From Paenirhodobacter populi (GTDB lineage Bacteria; Pseudomonadota; Alphaproteobacteria; Rhodobacterales; Rhodobacteraceae): 64,000 nucleotides of DNA. Every line of letters starts with the position of its first letter. Positions within the stretch are counted from its first letter, which is position 1. Position numbers and translations under genes: made by a program. Location: positions 62,001 to 126,000 of the forward strand of contig NZ_SAUZ01000002.1 of assembly GCF_004022215.1 (NCBI RefSeq), read 5' to 3'. The notes below the pieces were generated by a model, which saw only the letters and a program-made list of their open reading frames with translations, searched no databases and was not told the origin of the DNA. Of this stretch, positions 39,801 through 48,700 are shown in pieces.

Positions 39801-40318
39801 CGCAGAACGGCCCCTTCATCGGCAAGATCGCCGGTCAGGTCGCGGTGCGGCAGGAACGCAAATCGGCCAAGGGCAACCGCTTCGCCTTCGTCTCGCTGTC
39901 CGATCCGACGGGGCCGTTCGAGGTGACGGTGTTTTCCGACACGCTGGAAGCGACGCGGCAGTTCCTCGAACCCGGGCAGGGGGTGATCCTGACAGTCAAG
40001 GTCGATGTCGAGGGCGAGACGGTCAAGATGCTGGCGCAGGGCGCGCAGCCGATCGATTCCGTCACGCAGGATGCGGGGGCGACGGGGCTGATGATCCATG
40101 TCGACACGCCCGAGGCGATCGGCTCCATCGCCGCGCTGCTGCAAAGGCTGTCGGATGAGGGCAAGGTCCGGTCCCGGGGGCCGATCCATTTCTCGGTCAC
40201 CGATCCCGCCTCGGGCAACCGCTTCACGCTGAACGCCGGGGCGGAATTTCCGGTCAATCCGCAGGTCAAGGGCGCGATCCGCAGCCTGCGCGGCGTGGCG
40301 ATGGTCGAAGAGGTCTGA
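36815..40318 (+). CDS. dnaE: DNA polymerase III alpha subunit
   Basis: The 1167-residue replicative polymerase. ATG 36815 begins MVQPRFIHLRVHSEYSLLEG, the usual start of the PHP domain (~1-280); an in-frame start 123 bases upstream would add a non-family tail. The palm has GPGRGSGAGSLVAYAL and PDFDIDFCMDRREEVIKYV with the catalytic aspartates, then NASTHAAGVVIGD, YRPGPMENIP and FNKSHAAAYAIVSYQTAWMK. A helix-hairpin-helix region and an OB fold (GQVAVRQERKSAKGNRFAFV) end the protein. No intein is present. It is divergent from xdhA and seems monocistronic. Confidence 0.97.
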   Translation: MVQPRFIHLRVHSEYSLLEGAVHAKQIIKLCDKAKMPAVALTDTNVMFGAFEFSSYATEAGLQPIVGCQLALTVEETRPGDRPKTPAPVVLLAQNEEGYFSLMALSTCMYSDNRGMIPQVTLEQLAAHAEGLICLTGGPGGPVGKLVQGGQAPKARAYMERLAEIFPDRLYVELQRHPGEGGRLMEGERATERAFVEMAYDMGLPLVATNDVYFPTADMYEAHDAMLCIADGAYVDQAEPRRRLTPQHYFKSEAEMCALFADLPEALENTVEIARRCAFAVTKRKPLLPKFAPDEVEELRRQAWDGLKRRLDVIPHAVPVAEYEERLRFELGIIEQMGFPGYFLIVADFIKWAKAHDIPVGPGRGSGAGSLVAYALTVTDLDPIRFSLLFERFLNPERVSMPDFDIDFCMDRREEVIKYVQHKYGAEKVGQISAFGALLSKAAVRDVGRVLQMSYGQVDKLAKMIPLEGVKPVSIQKALADEPRLREAAKNEEVVGRLLGYAQQVEGLLRNASTHAAGVVIGDRPLNRLVPLYQDPRSDWPATQYNMKWVEKTGLIKFDFLGLKTLTVIQNAVNLVLKSGRPLHVDAAGNTLYEPAEGAENLIGAIPIDDAKTYDLYTKAHTVAVFQVESTGMMDALRRMKPTCIEDIVALVALYRPGPMENIPVYCEVKHGLRPLESLHPTIDPILKETQGIIVYQEQVMQIAQVMGGYSLGGADLLRRAMGKKIAEEMAKERPKFIEGAKKTHGIDAKKAGEVFDLLEKFANYGFNKSHAAAYAIVSYQTAWMKANHPVEFMAGVMNCDIHLTDKLATYMGEVRRALNIEVVPPCVNRSIATFDVVDQKLVYALGALKNVGVEAMNLIVNARNGEPFADLFDFARRCDLKRIGKRPMEMLARAGAFDQIDPNRKRVFESIESLMAWSAAVIEAKTSAQVSLFGDAGDDLPPPRLADTDDWLPAERLAEEHKAIGFYLSGHPLDDYLPALKRKKVLTFAEVQDKAQNGPFIGKIAGQVAVRQERKSAKGNRFAFVSLSDPTGPFEVTVFSDTLEATRQFLEPGQGVILTVKVDVEGETVKMLAQGAQPIDSVTQDAGATGLMIHVDTPEAIGSIAALLQRLSDEGKVRSRGPIHFSVTDPASGNRFTLNAGAEFPVNPQVKGAIRSLRGVAMVEEV

Positions 40319-40419
40319 TCCCGTGACGCTTTGGTGACCGGGGCGGGTTTTCGCGTCTTCCCCCTGTCGCCTTCCCGGATCCGCCGCTATGGTGCGCCCA
40401 ATATCGGAACGGGGGCGTC

Positions 40420-41817
40420 ATGACGGAAAACCATGCGATCGTACAGGCCGGGGACGACGGGCGCGAGGAAGAGGATTACGCGCTCAACCACGAGCTTGTC
40501 GAGCGCATCCTCAAGGCCGCGCACGAAGGCGAGGCCGACCGGCTGAAGGCGCTGATGGCGCCGCTGCACGCGGCCGACATCGCCGACCTTCTGGAACAGG
40601 TCTCCCCCGCCGAACGGCGCGAGATCCTGCTGCTCTGGGGGTCCGAGATGGACGGCGACGTGCTGTCCGAACTCGACGATTCGATCCGCGAAGAGGTCAT
40701 CTCGACCCTGCCGAAGCACATCCTTGCCGAGGCGGTGCGGGAGCTGGATTCGGACGATGTGGTCGATCTGATCGAGGATCTGGAAGAACCGCAGCAGGAA
40801 GCGATCCTCGGCATTCTGGACGACAGCGACCGTGCGGCGGTCGAACAGTCGCTGACCTATCCGGAATATTCCGCCGGCCGCCTGATGCAGCGCGAGGTGG
40901 TGAGCGCCCCGGAATACTGGACGGTGGGCGAGACGATCGATTTCCTGCGCCGCGATCAGGAATTGCCCGATCAGTTCTATCACGTCATCCTTGTCGATCC
41001 GGGGCATCATCCGGTGGGCTATGTGACGCTTGGCAAGCTTCTGTCCTCGCGCCGGGACCTGACGCTGAAAAGCATCACCGAGGACAGTTTCCGCACCATC
41101 TCCGCCACCCAGCCCGAGGCCGACGTGGCCTATGCCTTCAACCAGTATCACCTGATCTCGGCCCCGGTGGTCGATGACCACGACCGGCTGGTGGGGGTCA
41201 TCACCATCGACGATGCGATGACGGTCCTTGACGAGGAACACGAGGAAGACATGCTTCGTCTCGCCGGCGTGAACGACGAAAGCCACGTTTCCGACGGGCC
41301 GGTGACCACCGCGCGCCAGCGTCTGCCGTGGCTGGTGATCAACCTGTTCACCGCCTCGCTGTCGGCGGTGGTGATCTCGCAGTTCGAGCATACCATCTCT
41401 TCGCTGGTGGCGCTGGCGGCGCTGATGCCGATCGTCGCCTCGACCGGCGGGATCGCGGGAACGCAGTCGCTGGCGGTGGCGGTGCGGGCGCTGGCGGCGC
41501 GCGACCTGAACGCCTCGAACGCGCGGCGGGTTGTGCGGCGCGAGCTGCTGGCCGGGGTGCTGAACGGGCTGGGGCTGGCGCTGATCCTCGGCATCGCGGG
41601 GACGGTGATCTTCGGCGATCCGAAACTTGGCGTGGTGCTCGGCATGGCGATGATCGTGAACCAGATCGTCGCCGCGCTCGGCGGCGTTCTGGTGCCGCTG
41701 ACGCTGGACCGGATGGGGCTCGACCCGGCGCTGGCCTCGGGAACCTTCGTGACGACGCTGACCGATGTGATGGGCTTCTTCGCCTTCCTCGGTCTTGCGA
41801 CGCTGGTCCTGCTGTGA
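40420..41817 (+). CDS. mgtE: Magnesium transporter MgtE
   Basis: A 465-residue Mg2+ channel. The N domain (~1-140) has the helical repeats HAADIADLLEQVSPAERREI and ELDSDDVVDLIEDLEEPQQE. Two CBS domains (~145-275) follow, with YPEYSAGRLMQREVVSAPEY and GVITIDDAMTVLDEEHEEDM; these close the pore when Mg is plentiful. The pore domain starts ~310 (TARQRLPWLVINLFTASLSA) and contains LMPIVASTGGIAGTQSLAV, the selectivity segment. Its stop overlaps the GTG of the next gene, which is unrelated in function. Confidence 0.95.
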   Translation: MTENHAIVQAGDDGREEEDYALNHELVERILKAAHEGEADRLKALMAPLHAADIADLLEQVSPAERREILLLWGSEMDGDVLSELDDSIREEVISTLPKHILAEAVRELDSDDVVDLIEDLEEPQQEAILGILDDSDRAAVEQSLTYPEYSAGRLMQREVVSAPEYWTVGETIDFLRRDQELPDQFYHVILVDPGHHPVGYVTLGKLLSSRRDLTLKSITEDSFRTISATQPEADVAYAFNQYHLISAPVVDDHDRLVGVITIDDAMTVLDEEHEEDMLRLAGVNDESHVSDGPVTTARQRLPWLVINLFTASLSAVVISQFEHTISSLVALAALMPIVASTGGIAGTQSLAVAVRALAARDLNASNARRVVRRELLAGVLNGLGLALILGIAGTVIFGDPKLGVVLGMAMIVNQIVAALGGVLVPLTLDRMGLDPALASGTFVTTLTDVMGFFAFLGLATLVLL

Positions 41818-42365
41818 CCAAGGAGGCCGCGCGCAAGGCGGCCTTCGCGGCCCGCCGGAACGCCCATGCGGCGGGGGCGGGGCAGGGCGCGGCCTGCGAT
41901 CACCTGACGCGAGCCCTACGGGCTTTCGGCCCGGCGCCGCTTGCCGGCTACATGCCGATCCGGACCGAGCTGGACCCCCGCCCGGTGATGGCCGCGCATC
42001 GGGGCCCGGTTGCCGTGCCGGTGGTGACGGCGCCGGGCGCGCCGCTGGAATTCCACCGCTGGCACCCCGACATGCCGATGGTTCCCGGCGCCTTCGGCGC
42101 CCCGGTGCCGCAGATCGCGGAGCGGATCACGCCCCGCGTCCTGATCGTGCCGCTGCTGGCCTTCGACCGGCGCGGCTTCCGGCTCGGCTATGGCGGCGGG
42201 TTCTACGACCGCACCCTCGAGGCGTTGCGCCGCGCCGGTCCCGTCACCGCCATCGGCTTCGCCTTCGCCGCGCAGGAAATCCCCGTGGTGCCGACCGAGC
42301 CGACGGACCAGCCCCTCGACCTGATCGTGACCGAGAACGGCGTCCTCATCCCCGCGCAAGCCTGA
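41814..42365 (+). CDS. 5-formyltetrahydrofolate cyclo-ligase
   Basis: A 183-residue enzyme that converts 5-formyl-THF to 5,10-methenyl-THF using ATP. It starts at GTG 41814 within the mgtE stop (GTGA). The start carries the basic VTKEAARKAAFAARRNAHAA and the C-terminal part has IVPLLAFDRRGFRLGYGGGF, then YDRTL, the nucleotide- and folate-binding signature. Much longer in-frame extensions upstream lie inside mgtE in another frame and are rejected. The gene is often named ygfA or fthC. Its coupling to mgtE looks like simple packing. Confidence 0.92.
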   Translation: MTKEAARKAAFAARRNAHAAGAGQGAACDHLTRALRAFGPAPLAGYMPIRTELDPRPVMAAHRGPVAVPVVTAPGAPLEFHRWHPDMPMVPGAFGAPVPQIAERITPRVLIVPLLAFDRRGFRLGYGGGFYDRTLEALRRAGPVTAIGFAFAAQEIPVVPTEPTDQPLDLIVTENGVLIPAQA

Positions 42366-42375
42366 TCCTGCTGCC

Positions 42376-42440
42376 GTCGTTTTTCCATAAATATCCCAGG
42401 GGTGAATTGGCCGCAGGCCAAGAGGGGGCAGCGCCCCCTG
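42376..42440 (+). repeat. Dispersed palindromic element (left half of compound block)
   Basis: TCGTTTTTCCATAAATATCCC is followed by AGGGGTGAA, a TTGGCC-GCA-GGCCAA hairpin and a GGGGGC-AGC-GCCCCC hairpin. It lies 10 bases after the cyclo-ligase stop, with the core next to the gene, opposite to most other copies. A tandem duplication and an inverted half element follow. Confidence 0.85.
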
Positions 42441-42450
42441 CCGACGCAAA

Positions 42451-42646
42451 CAGGGGCGCTGCCCTCTTGCACTGATGCCCGGCGTGGCCACGGTCCGCGC
42501 GATCGCCGGGGCACGTCCTTCCACCGGAAGGCCGCTGGCTCCCGGCAACAGGGGCGCTGCCCTCTTGCACTGATGCCCGGCGCGGCCACGGACCGCGCGT
42601 TCGCCAAGGGCACGTCCTTCCACCGGAAAGCCGCTTTCCCCGGCTC
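42451..42646. repeat. Tandem duplication, two ~98-bp units
   Basis: Unit 1 (42451-42548) and unit 2 (42549-42646) are about 90% identical, and the first 34 bases are the same in both. Each starts with CAGGGGCGCTGCCCTCTTG, which is close to the reverse complement of the GC hairpin of the element just upstream. The rest (GCCCGGCG..CACGTCCTTCCACCGGAA) matches nothing I know. No convincing gene is encoded. With its flanking elements it fills the 356-bp gap before the YmdB gene. Confidence 0.85.
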
Positions 42647-42676
42647 ACCTTGGGATATTTATGCAAGAACCGACGG
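42640..42676 (-). repeat. Dispersed palindromic element (inverted right half of compound block)
   Basis: GGCTCACCTTGGGATATTTATGCAAGAA is the core in reverse, closing the block opened by the copy at 42376. It ends 45 bases before the YmdB start. The hairpin part of this copy seems to be supplied by the tandem units. Confidence 0.7.
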
Positions 42677-42721
42677 CAAATGATTTGCCCTTTCGCGGCA
42701 TTGGGCCTATGGCCTTCCGCC

Positions 42722-43537
42722 ATGAAAATGCTTTTCCTCGGGGATGTCATGGGGCGCGCCGGGCGCGCTGCCATTCAGGAACGCCTGCCGAAGTTGCGGG
42801 CCGATCTCGGGCTGGATTTCGTCGTGGTGAACGGGGAAAACGCCTCGGGCGGCATGGGGCTGACGGGGGATCATGCGAAACTGATCCTTGCCGCGGGCGC
42901 GGATGTGGTCACGCTTGGCGACCATGCCTTCGACCAGAAGGACATGCTGCGCTTCATCGAGACCGAGCCGCGCATCATCCGTCCGCTGAACTATGCGAAA
43001 GAGGCGCCGGGGCGCGGCGCGCGGCTGTTCGAGGACCGGCGTGGCCGCAAGGTTCTGGTGACGCAGGTGCTGGGGCAGGTGTTCATGAAACGGCCCTTCG
43101 ACGATCCCTTCTCGGCGGTGGATGCGGTCTTGCGGGCGCATCCTCTGGGCGGGATGGCGCAGGCCATCCTTGTCGATGTGCATTGCGAGGCGACATCCGA
43201 GAAGATGGCGATCGGGCATTGGTGCGACGGGCGGGCCTCGGTCGTCGTCGGCACGCATACCCATGTGCCGACGGCCGATGTGACGGTCCTGTCGGGCGGC
43301 ACGGCCTATATGACCGATGCCGGCATGTGCGGCGACTATGATTCCGTCATCGGCATGGACAAGGCCGAACCGATGCGCCGCTTCATCACCGGCATGGTGC
43401 GCGAACGCTTCACCCCCGCGAGCGGCGAGGCGACGCTGAGCGGCATCTATGTCGAGACGGACGACCGCACCGGCAAGGCGAAACTGGCGAAACCCCTGCG
43501 CATCGGCGGCCGTCTGCCCGAGGCGTGGCCGATCTGA
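42722..43537 (+). CDS. YmdB-family (TIGR00282) metallophosphoesterase
   Basis: A 271-residue calcineurin-like phosphoesterase of the YmdB family, whose Bacillus member hydrolyses 2',3'- and 3',5'-cyclic nucleotides. Metal-site motifs are FLGDVMGRAGR (~4-14), VNGENASGGMGLT, GDHAFDQKD, DVHCEATSEKMA and VVGTHTHVPTADV. ATG 42722 starts directly at the fold; a start 72 bases upstream would include palindromic-element sequence. It is not the E. coli macrodomain protein also called YmdB. It appears monocistronic. Confidence 0.9.
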   Translation: MKMLFLGDVMGRAGRAAIQERLPKLRADLGLDFVVVNGENASGGMGLTGDHAKLILAAGADVVTLGDHAFDQKDMLRFIETEPRIIRPLNYAKEAPGRGARLFEDRRGRKVLVTQVLGQVFMKRPFDDPFSAVDAVLRAHPLGGMAQAILVDVHCEATSEKMAIGHWCDGRASVVVGTHTHVPTADVTVLSGGTAYMTDAGMCGDYDSVIGMDKAEPMRRFITGMVRERFTPASGEATLSGIYVETDDRTGKAKLAKPLRIGGRLPEAWPI

Positions 43538-43559
43538 CCAATCCTCGATCTGACCGGCC

Positions 43560-43580
43560 CCCGGCCTGACCCCGGCCGGG
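43560..43580. terminator. GC hairpin between convergent genes
   Basis: CCCGGCC and GGCCGGG form a 7-bp stem with a TGACCCC loop in the 44-bp gap between the YmdB gene and the opposing aldo/keto reductase. There is no T-tract on either side. A bidirectional terminator role is plausible but weak. Confidence 0.35.
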
Positions 43581-43581
43581 A

Positions 43582-44427
43582 TCAGAATTCCTCGTAGGTC
43601 GCGGGATCCTGTCCCTTGGTGCGGCCATCGGGACGGGCAAGCGTCGCGATGCGGGCCATGTCATCCTCGGTCAGCTCGAAATCGAAGATCGAGCGGTTCT
43701 CGATCTGCCGCGTGGCGGAGGAGGATTTCGGCACCGGCGCCGCGCCGATCTGCAGATGCCAGCGCAGGATCACCTGCCCGACGCTGCGCCGCAGCCGCGC
43801 CGCGATGTCCAGCAGGATCGGCTCCTGCAGGATCGAATTGGCCCGGCCGAGCGGGCTCCAGCTCTGCGTGACGATGCGATGCGCCTTGTCATAGGCGCGC
43901 TGTTCGTCCTGCGGGAAATAAGGGTGCAGCTCGACCTGATTCAGCACCGGGGTCACGCCGGTCTTTTCGATCAGCCGGTCGATATGTTCGGGCAGGAAGT
44001 TGCACACGCCGATCGACTTCACATAGCCGCGCTTGCGCGCCTCGATCAGGGCTTCCCATGCCTCGACATACAGCCCCTGTCGCGGGTTCGGCCAGTGGAT
44101 CAGGTAGAAGTCGTAGTAATCCAGTTGCGCGCGGTAGAGCGATTCCTCGACCGTCGCGATCGCCTCGTCGAAATGCTGGTGCCGGCCGGGCAGTTTCGAG
44201 GTGATGCGCAGTTCGTCGCGCGGCACGCCCGACTTGCGCACCGCCATGCCGAGCGCGCCCTCGTTCTCGTAGTTGAAGGCGGAATCCAGCAGGTGGTAGC
44301 CATTGCGGATCGCGCTGACGATGGCCTCGACCCCGTCCGCGCCATTCAGTTTGTAGGTCCCGAAGCCGAGCACGGGCATCGTATGTCCATCGTTCAGGGT
44401 CAGGTCCGGAATCCGGCTGTCGATCAT
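43582..44427 (-). CDS. Aldo/keto reductase
   Basis: A 281-residue NADPH-dependent oxidoreductase of the AKR superfamily, prokaryotic AKR5-like. The tetrad is visible: DSAFNYENEGALG (Asp, Tyr), a later Lys in RITSKLPGR, and the His in FYLIHWPNP. Others are QVELHPYFPQ and the cofactor segment VPKSSSATRQIENRSIFDFE. ATGs occur at 44430 and 44427; AAGGAG spacing favours 44427. The substrate is unknown; related enzymes reduce diketo-gluconate or methylglyoxal. Confidence 0.92.
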   Translation of the reverse strand: MIDSRIPDLTLNDGHTMPVLGFGTYKLNGADGVEAIVSAIRNGYHLLDSAFNYENEGALGMAVRKSGVPRDELRITSKLPGRHQHFDEAIATVEESLYRAQLDYYDFYLIHWPNPRQGLYVEAWEALIEARKRGYVKSIGVCNFLPEHIDRLIEKTGVTPVLNQVELHPYFPQDEQRAYDKAHRIVTQSWSPLGRANSILQEPILLDIAARLRRSVGQVILRWHLQIGAAPVPKSSSATRQIENRSIFDFELTEDDMARIATLARPDGRTKGQDPATYEEF

Positions 44428-44547
44428 CATGCACTCCTTCCGTTCCATTTTGGCCGTTCCGTTGCGGTCCGTTCCGTCATGTAGCGCGATCGGGAATATG
44501 GCAATCGCGCGACGGCGCCGGGCGCGGTGTTGTGAAGCGGCCCGGCG

Positions 44548-45675
44548 TCATTGCGCCGCCTGCGCCGGTGTGGCGACCCCGCCGGTGCGCACCGAAGACA
44601 CCAGACGATGCACGAACCCCAGCTTTTCCTGCACCGGCAGGGGCAGGGCGAAGGGGTAGCTGTCCGACTGCCCCATCGAGCGGTTCAGCGCGTTCAGCGC
44701 CACGGTCAGCGGCATCCATGCGGCGATCAGCCGTTCGGCCTTGCGCACCCGGTAGGGGTCGAAGTCGATGTCGGCCGACATCTCGCCCTCGTCGTCGATA
44801 TCGGGGTCGATATGCATGCCGAAGGCCGCCGCGGTTTCCAGCGTGTCGATCATGTGCAGGTAATGCGCCCATGTCTCGGCCCAGTCCTCCCACGGGTGCA
44901 TCGTCGCGTAGGAGGACACGAAATGCAGCGGCCAGTCGGGCGGCGCGCCGTTCAGGTAATGGTTCTGCAATGCCTGTCCGTAATCGGCCCGTTCGTCGCC
45001 GAACATCTCGCGGAACGGTTCCAGCGCGCCGCCGTCGCGCACGAGGATATCCCAGTAGTAATGGCCGACCTCATGGCGGAAATGGCCAAGGAGGGTGCGG
45101 TAGTTCTCGCCCATCTCGGTGCGCATCTTTTCGCGGATGGCATCGTCGGCCTCGGTCAGGGCGATGGTGACGACGCCATCGGCATGGCCGGTCAGCACCC
45201 TTTGCGCCGCATCCGGCGGATCGGCGAGGAAGTCGAAGACCAGCGGCTCCGGATGGCCGTCGCCCGCCACCGGCATCGGCAGGCCAAGGTGGATCAGCGT
45301 GTAGATCAGCCGCCGCTTGGCCGCCTCGATCTTCAGCCATTTCTCCATGTTGCCCGGATCCGACAGGTCGGGCACCGTGCGGTTGTGGCGGCAGGCGAGG
45401 CAATATTCGTCATGCGCATCCTCTTTCGTCGCGGGGACCATCCAGTTGCAGGCGCTCAGTTCCCAGTTCTTGCAAAAGCGCCAGCGGTCGGGGCCGGGCA
45501 TGGTGCCGGGCAGGGAACCGTCGGGCAGGGCGGCGGACCAGACCGGGCCATCCGGCTCGACGGCGATCATCTCGTCCTTTTCCGGGGCGTAGCCCAGCTT
45601 GCGTCCGCAGCGCAGGCATTCGGTGTTTTCGAAATGCAGAACCTGCCCGCAGCATTGGCATTGAAACAACTTCAC
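44548..45675 (-). CDS. Putative zinc-dependent metallopeptidase with N-terminal zinc ribbon
   Basis: A 375-residue cytoplasmic protein. The N-terminus is a zinc ribbon with two CxxC pairs (CQCCGQVLHFENTECLRCGR), and two more cysteines occur in CLACRHN (~85). A metallopeptidase-like motif HFRHEVGHYYWD (~205) fits HExxH spacing with the first Glu followed by VGH. This plan matches the COG4307-type family of putative zinc-binding metallopeptidases. No member's substrate is known to me. It is oriented like putA but has a clear gap and probably its own promoter. Confidence 0.8.
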   Translation of the reverse strand: MKLFQCQCCGQVLHFENTECLRCGRKLGYAPEKDEMIAVEPDGPVWSAALPDGSLPGTMPGPDRWRFCKNWELSACNWMVPATKEDAHDEYCLACRHNRTVPDLSDPGNMEKWLKIEAAKRRLIYTLIHLGLPMPVAGDGHPEPLVFDFLADPPDAAQRVLTGHADGVVTIALTEADDAIREKMRTEMGENYRTLLGHFRHEVGHYYWDILVRDGGALEPFREMFGDERADYGQALQNHYLNGAPPDWPLHFVSSYATMHPWEDWAETWAHYLHMIDTLETAAAFGMHIDPDIDDEGEMSADIDFDPYRVRKAERLIAAWMPLTVALNALNRSMGQSDSYPFALPLPVQEKLGFVHRLVSSVRTGGVATPAQAAQ

Positions 45676-45792
45676 GGCGACCTCCTGATCGAACCGGTAA
45701 CGAAACCCATGCCGCTACATTGCGTGACTATACGCCCGGGTTCCACGGTCTTGCAAAGTTATCGGCGGCCCGTTGCGGGGCCGCCTCTGCCG

Positions 45793-48700
45793 TCAGTGGC
45801 TGGAGGCCAGCAGCGCGGCATTGCCGCCGGCCGCCGTGGTGTCGACGCAGAGGTGCCGTTCATGCAGCACATGGGCGGCATCCGGGCGCGCGGTGATCAG
45901 CGGCACGATCGGCCCCGCGCGGCGCGCCAGCGCCTGCGCAAAGGCGCGCCCGGTTTCCGCATCGCCCCACCAGATCGCGGCCGAGAAACCGGCGAGCGTT
46001 TCCAGCGCACCGGGTGCCACCGCACCCTCGGCCTTGACCGCCCGCCCGCCAAGCGCCGTCACCGCCGAGGCCTGTTCCGCCTCCGCCGCAGCACCGGGGC
46101 CAAGGCACAGGACCGGCGGACGGGCGAGGAAGGACAGACGGTCGAGTTCCCCGGTCGGGCCGGGCATGTCCAGAGGCGCGCGCCCCGTCCCGGCCGGAGC
46201 CGCCGCCAGACGCCCCGCCAGCGCCGCGGGTTCGACCTCGGGGCCGGTTTCGGCGGCGGCGGTGGTGGCGCCGACCGGCTCGGCCAGACGCGCGAGATAC
46301 AGGGGTCCGCCCGCCTTCGGCCCGGTGCCCGAAAGCCCCTCGCCGCCGAAGGGCTGCGAGCCCACGACCGCGCCGATCTGGTTGCGGTTGACGTAAAGAT
46401 TGCCCGCCTCGACCGAGCCCGCGACTTCCTGCACGCGGGAATCGATCCGCGTGTGCAGGCCGAAGGTCAGGCCGTAGCCGGTGGCGTTGATCGCCTCGAT
46501 CACCTGCGGGATTTCGCCCGCGCGCCAGGTGGCGACATGCAGCACGGGGCCGAAGATTTCGCGTTCCATCTCGGCGATGCCGCTGACGCGGATCAGGGTG
46601 GGGGGGACGAAGAGGCCGGCTTCGGGCGTGTCCAGACGGTGCAGGATCTGGCCCTTCTTCGCCGTCAGATAGGCGTCGATCCCGGCCTTCGCCTCGGCGT
46701 CGATCACCGGGCCGACGTCGGTGGTCAGCTCCCACGGATCGCCAAGCGTCAGCAGGTCCATCGCGCCGGTGAGCATCTCGATCAGCTTGTCGGCCACATC
46801 CTCCTGCACATACAGGCAGCGCAGCGCCGAACAGCGTTGCCCGGCAGAGCGGAAGGCCGAGGCGACGATGTCACGCACCGCCTGTTCCGGCAGCGCGGTC
46901 GAATCGACGATCATCGCGTTCAGCCCGCCGGTTTCCGCGATCAGCGGCGCACCGGGCGCGAGGTTTTCCGCCATCGCCTTGCGGATCGCCCGCGCCGTAT
47001 CGGTCGAGCCGGTGAACACCACCCCCGCGATGCGCGGGTCCGAGGTGAGCGCCCGCCCCACCGTTTCCCCGTCCCCCGGCAGCAGTTGCAGCGCATCCAC
47101 AGGCACCCCGGCCCGATGCAGGAGCCCCACCGCCATCGCGGCGATCAGCGGCGTCTGTTCCGCGGGTTTCGCCAGAACCGCATTGCCATCCGCCAGCGCC
47201 GCGGCGATCTGCCCGGTGAAGATCGCCAGCGGGAAGTTCCACGGGCTGATCGCCGTCACAAGACCGATGGGCTCGGGATTCGCGGCCTCGGCCTCATGCG
47301 CGTAATAGCGCAGGAAATCGCAGGCTTCCCGCAGTTCGGCCACCGCATCGCCAAGCGTCTTGCCCGCCTCGCGCGCCAACGCCGCGAAAAGGGGGCCGAA
47401 GTCTTCCTCATACAGATCCGCCGCGCGGCGCAGGATCTCGGCGCGTTCCGCGACCGGCGCCTGCCAGAGCACGGCGCCCGCGATCGCCGCCTCGACGGTG
47501 GCCGCATCGGCCTCGGTCACCTCGGCGATCGTCTCGCCCGTCGCGGGGTTGGTCACCGGGCGGGTGGTGCCGCCCGCCGTGCCGGAGGCGATGATCGGCG
47601 CTGCATCGGGCAGCGCCGTGTCGCGGGCGGCCGCGATCCGGGCCAGAACCTCGCTGTCGCTCAGATCGAAGCCCTTCGAGTTCTTGCGCACCGGCTCGAA
47701 CAGCTCGGCCGGATCGCGCAGCGCCGCGGGCGGCTGCGCCGTGGCAAGCTGCTCGAACGGGTCCTGCGCGATGGTTTCGGGGGCGATATTCTCGTCGACG
47801 ATCTGATGCACGAAGGAGGAGTTCGCGCCGTTCTCCAGAAGCCGCCGCACCAGATAGGCCAGCAGGTCGCGATGCGCGCCGACGGGCGCATAGATCCGGC
47901 AGCGGCCCTTGGTTTCACGCAGCACGATGTCATGCAGCCTTTCGCCCATGCCATGCAGGCGCTGGAATTCGAACGGCCGCCCCTCGGCCAGTTCGAGGAT
48001 GGTCGAGACGGTATGCGCGTTATGCCCGGCGAATTGCGGATAGATCCGGTCCGACAGGCCGAACAGCTTCTGCGCGAGGCAGGCATAGCTGACATCCGTC
48101 TGCACTTTTGACGTATAGAGCGGGAAGCCCGGATGCCCTTCCATCTGTGCGACCTTCATCTCGCTGTCCCAGTAGGCGCCCTTCACCAGCCGGATGTTCA
48201 GCTTCTGGTCGTAGCGCCCGGCCATCGCGTAAAGCGCGTCGATCGCGGCGCCGGCGCGCTTGCCATAGGCCTGCACGACGATGCCCATCCCGTCCCAGCC
48301 GCGCAACGTCGGGTCCGACAGCACCGCGTCGATGACCTTGAACGAGAGCGTCAGGCGGTTCTGTTCCTCGGCGTCGACATGGATGCCGATGCCGCGATCC
48401 TTCGCCATGTGGACGAGCTTCGACACCACCGGCACCAGCTCCGCCATCACCCGCGCTTCCTGCGCCACCTCATAGCGCGGATGCAGCGCCGACAGCTTGA
48501 TCGAGATGCCGGGATTCGCGGTGACCGAGCCATGCGTCGCCACCTTGCCGATCGCCTCGATCGCGCGTTCGTAGTCGCGCGCGTAGCGGGCGGCGTCGGC
48601 CGCGGTCATCGCCGCCTCGCCCAGCATGTCGTAGCTATAAGTGAAGCCGACGGCTTCCAGCTCCTTGGCGTTGTCGAGCGCCTGTTCGATGGTCTGGCCC

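Noticed and set aside
36695-40189. Open frame of over 1,100 codons on the minus strand opposite dnaE
   Set aside because: The plus strand has an unmistakable DNA polymerase III alpha subunit. The antisense product is low-complexity His/Arg/Gln-rich sequence with no motif.
41328-41813. Longer N-terminus for the 5-formyl-THF cyclo-ligase
   Set aside because: It overlaps mgtE in another frame. The GTG coupled to the mgtE stop gives a normal family length.
42451-42646. 98-bp tandem units considered as tRNA-like or small protein genes
   Set aside because: No cloverleaf, no start codon with a ribosome site, and the frames do not keep a consistent protein between the two units.
44551-48111. Open frame of over 1,100 codons on the plus strand opposite putA and the zinc peptidase
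   Set aside because: It spans two real genes on the other strand and is a shadow of high-GC codon bias. It is rich in Arg, His, Gly and Gln, with no domain.
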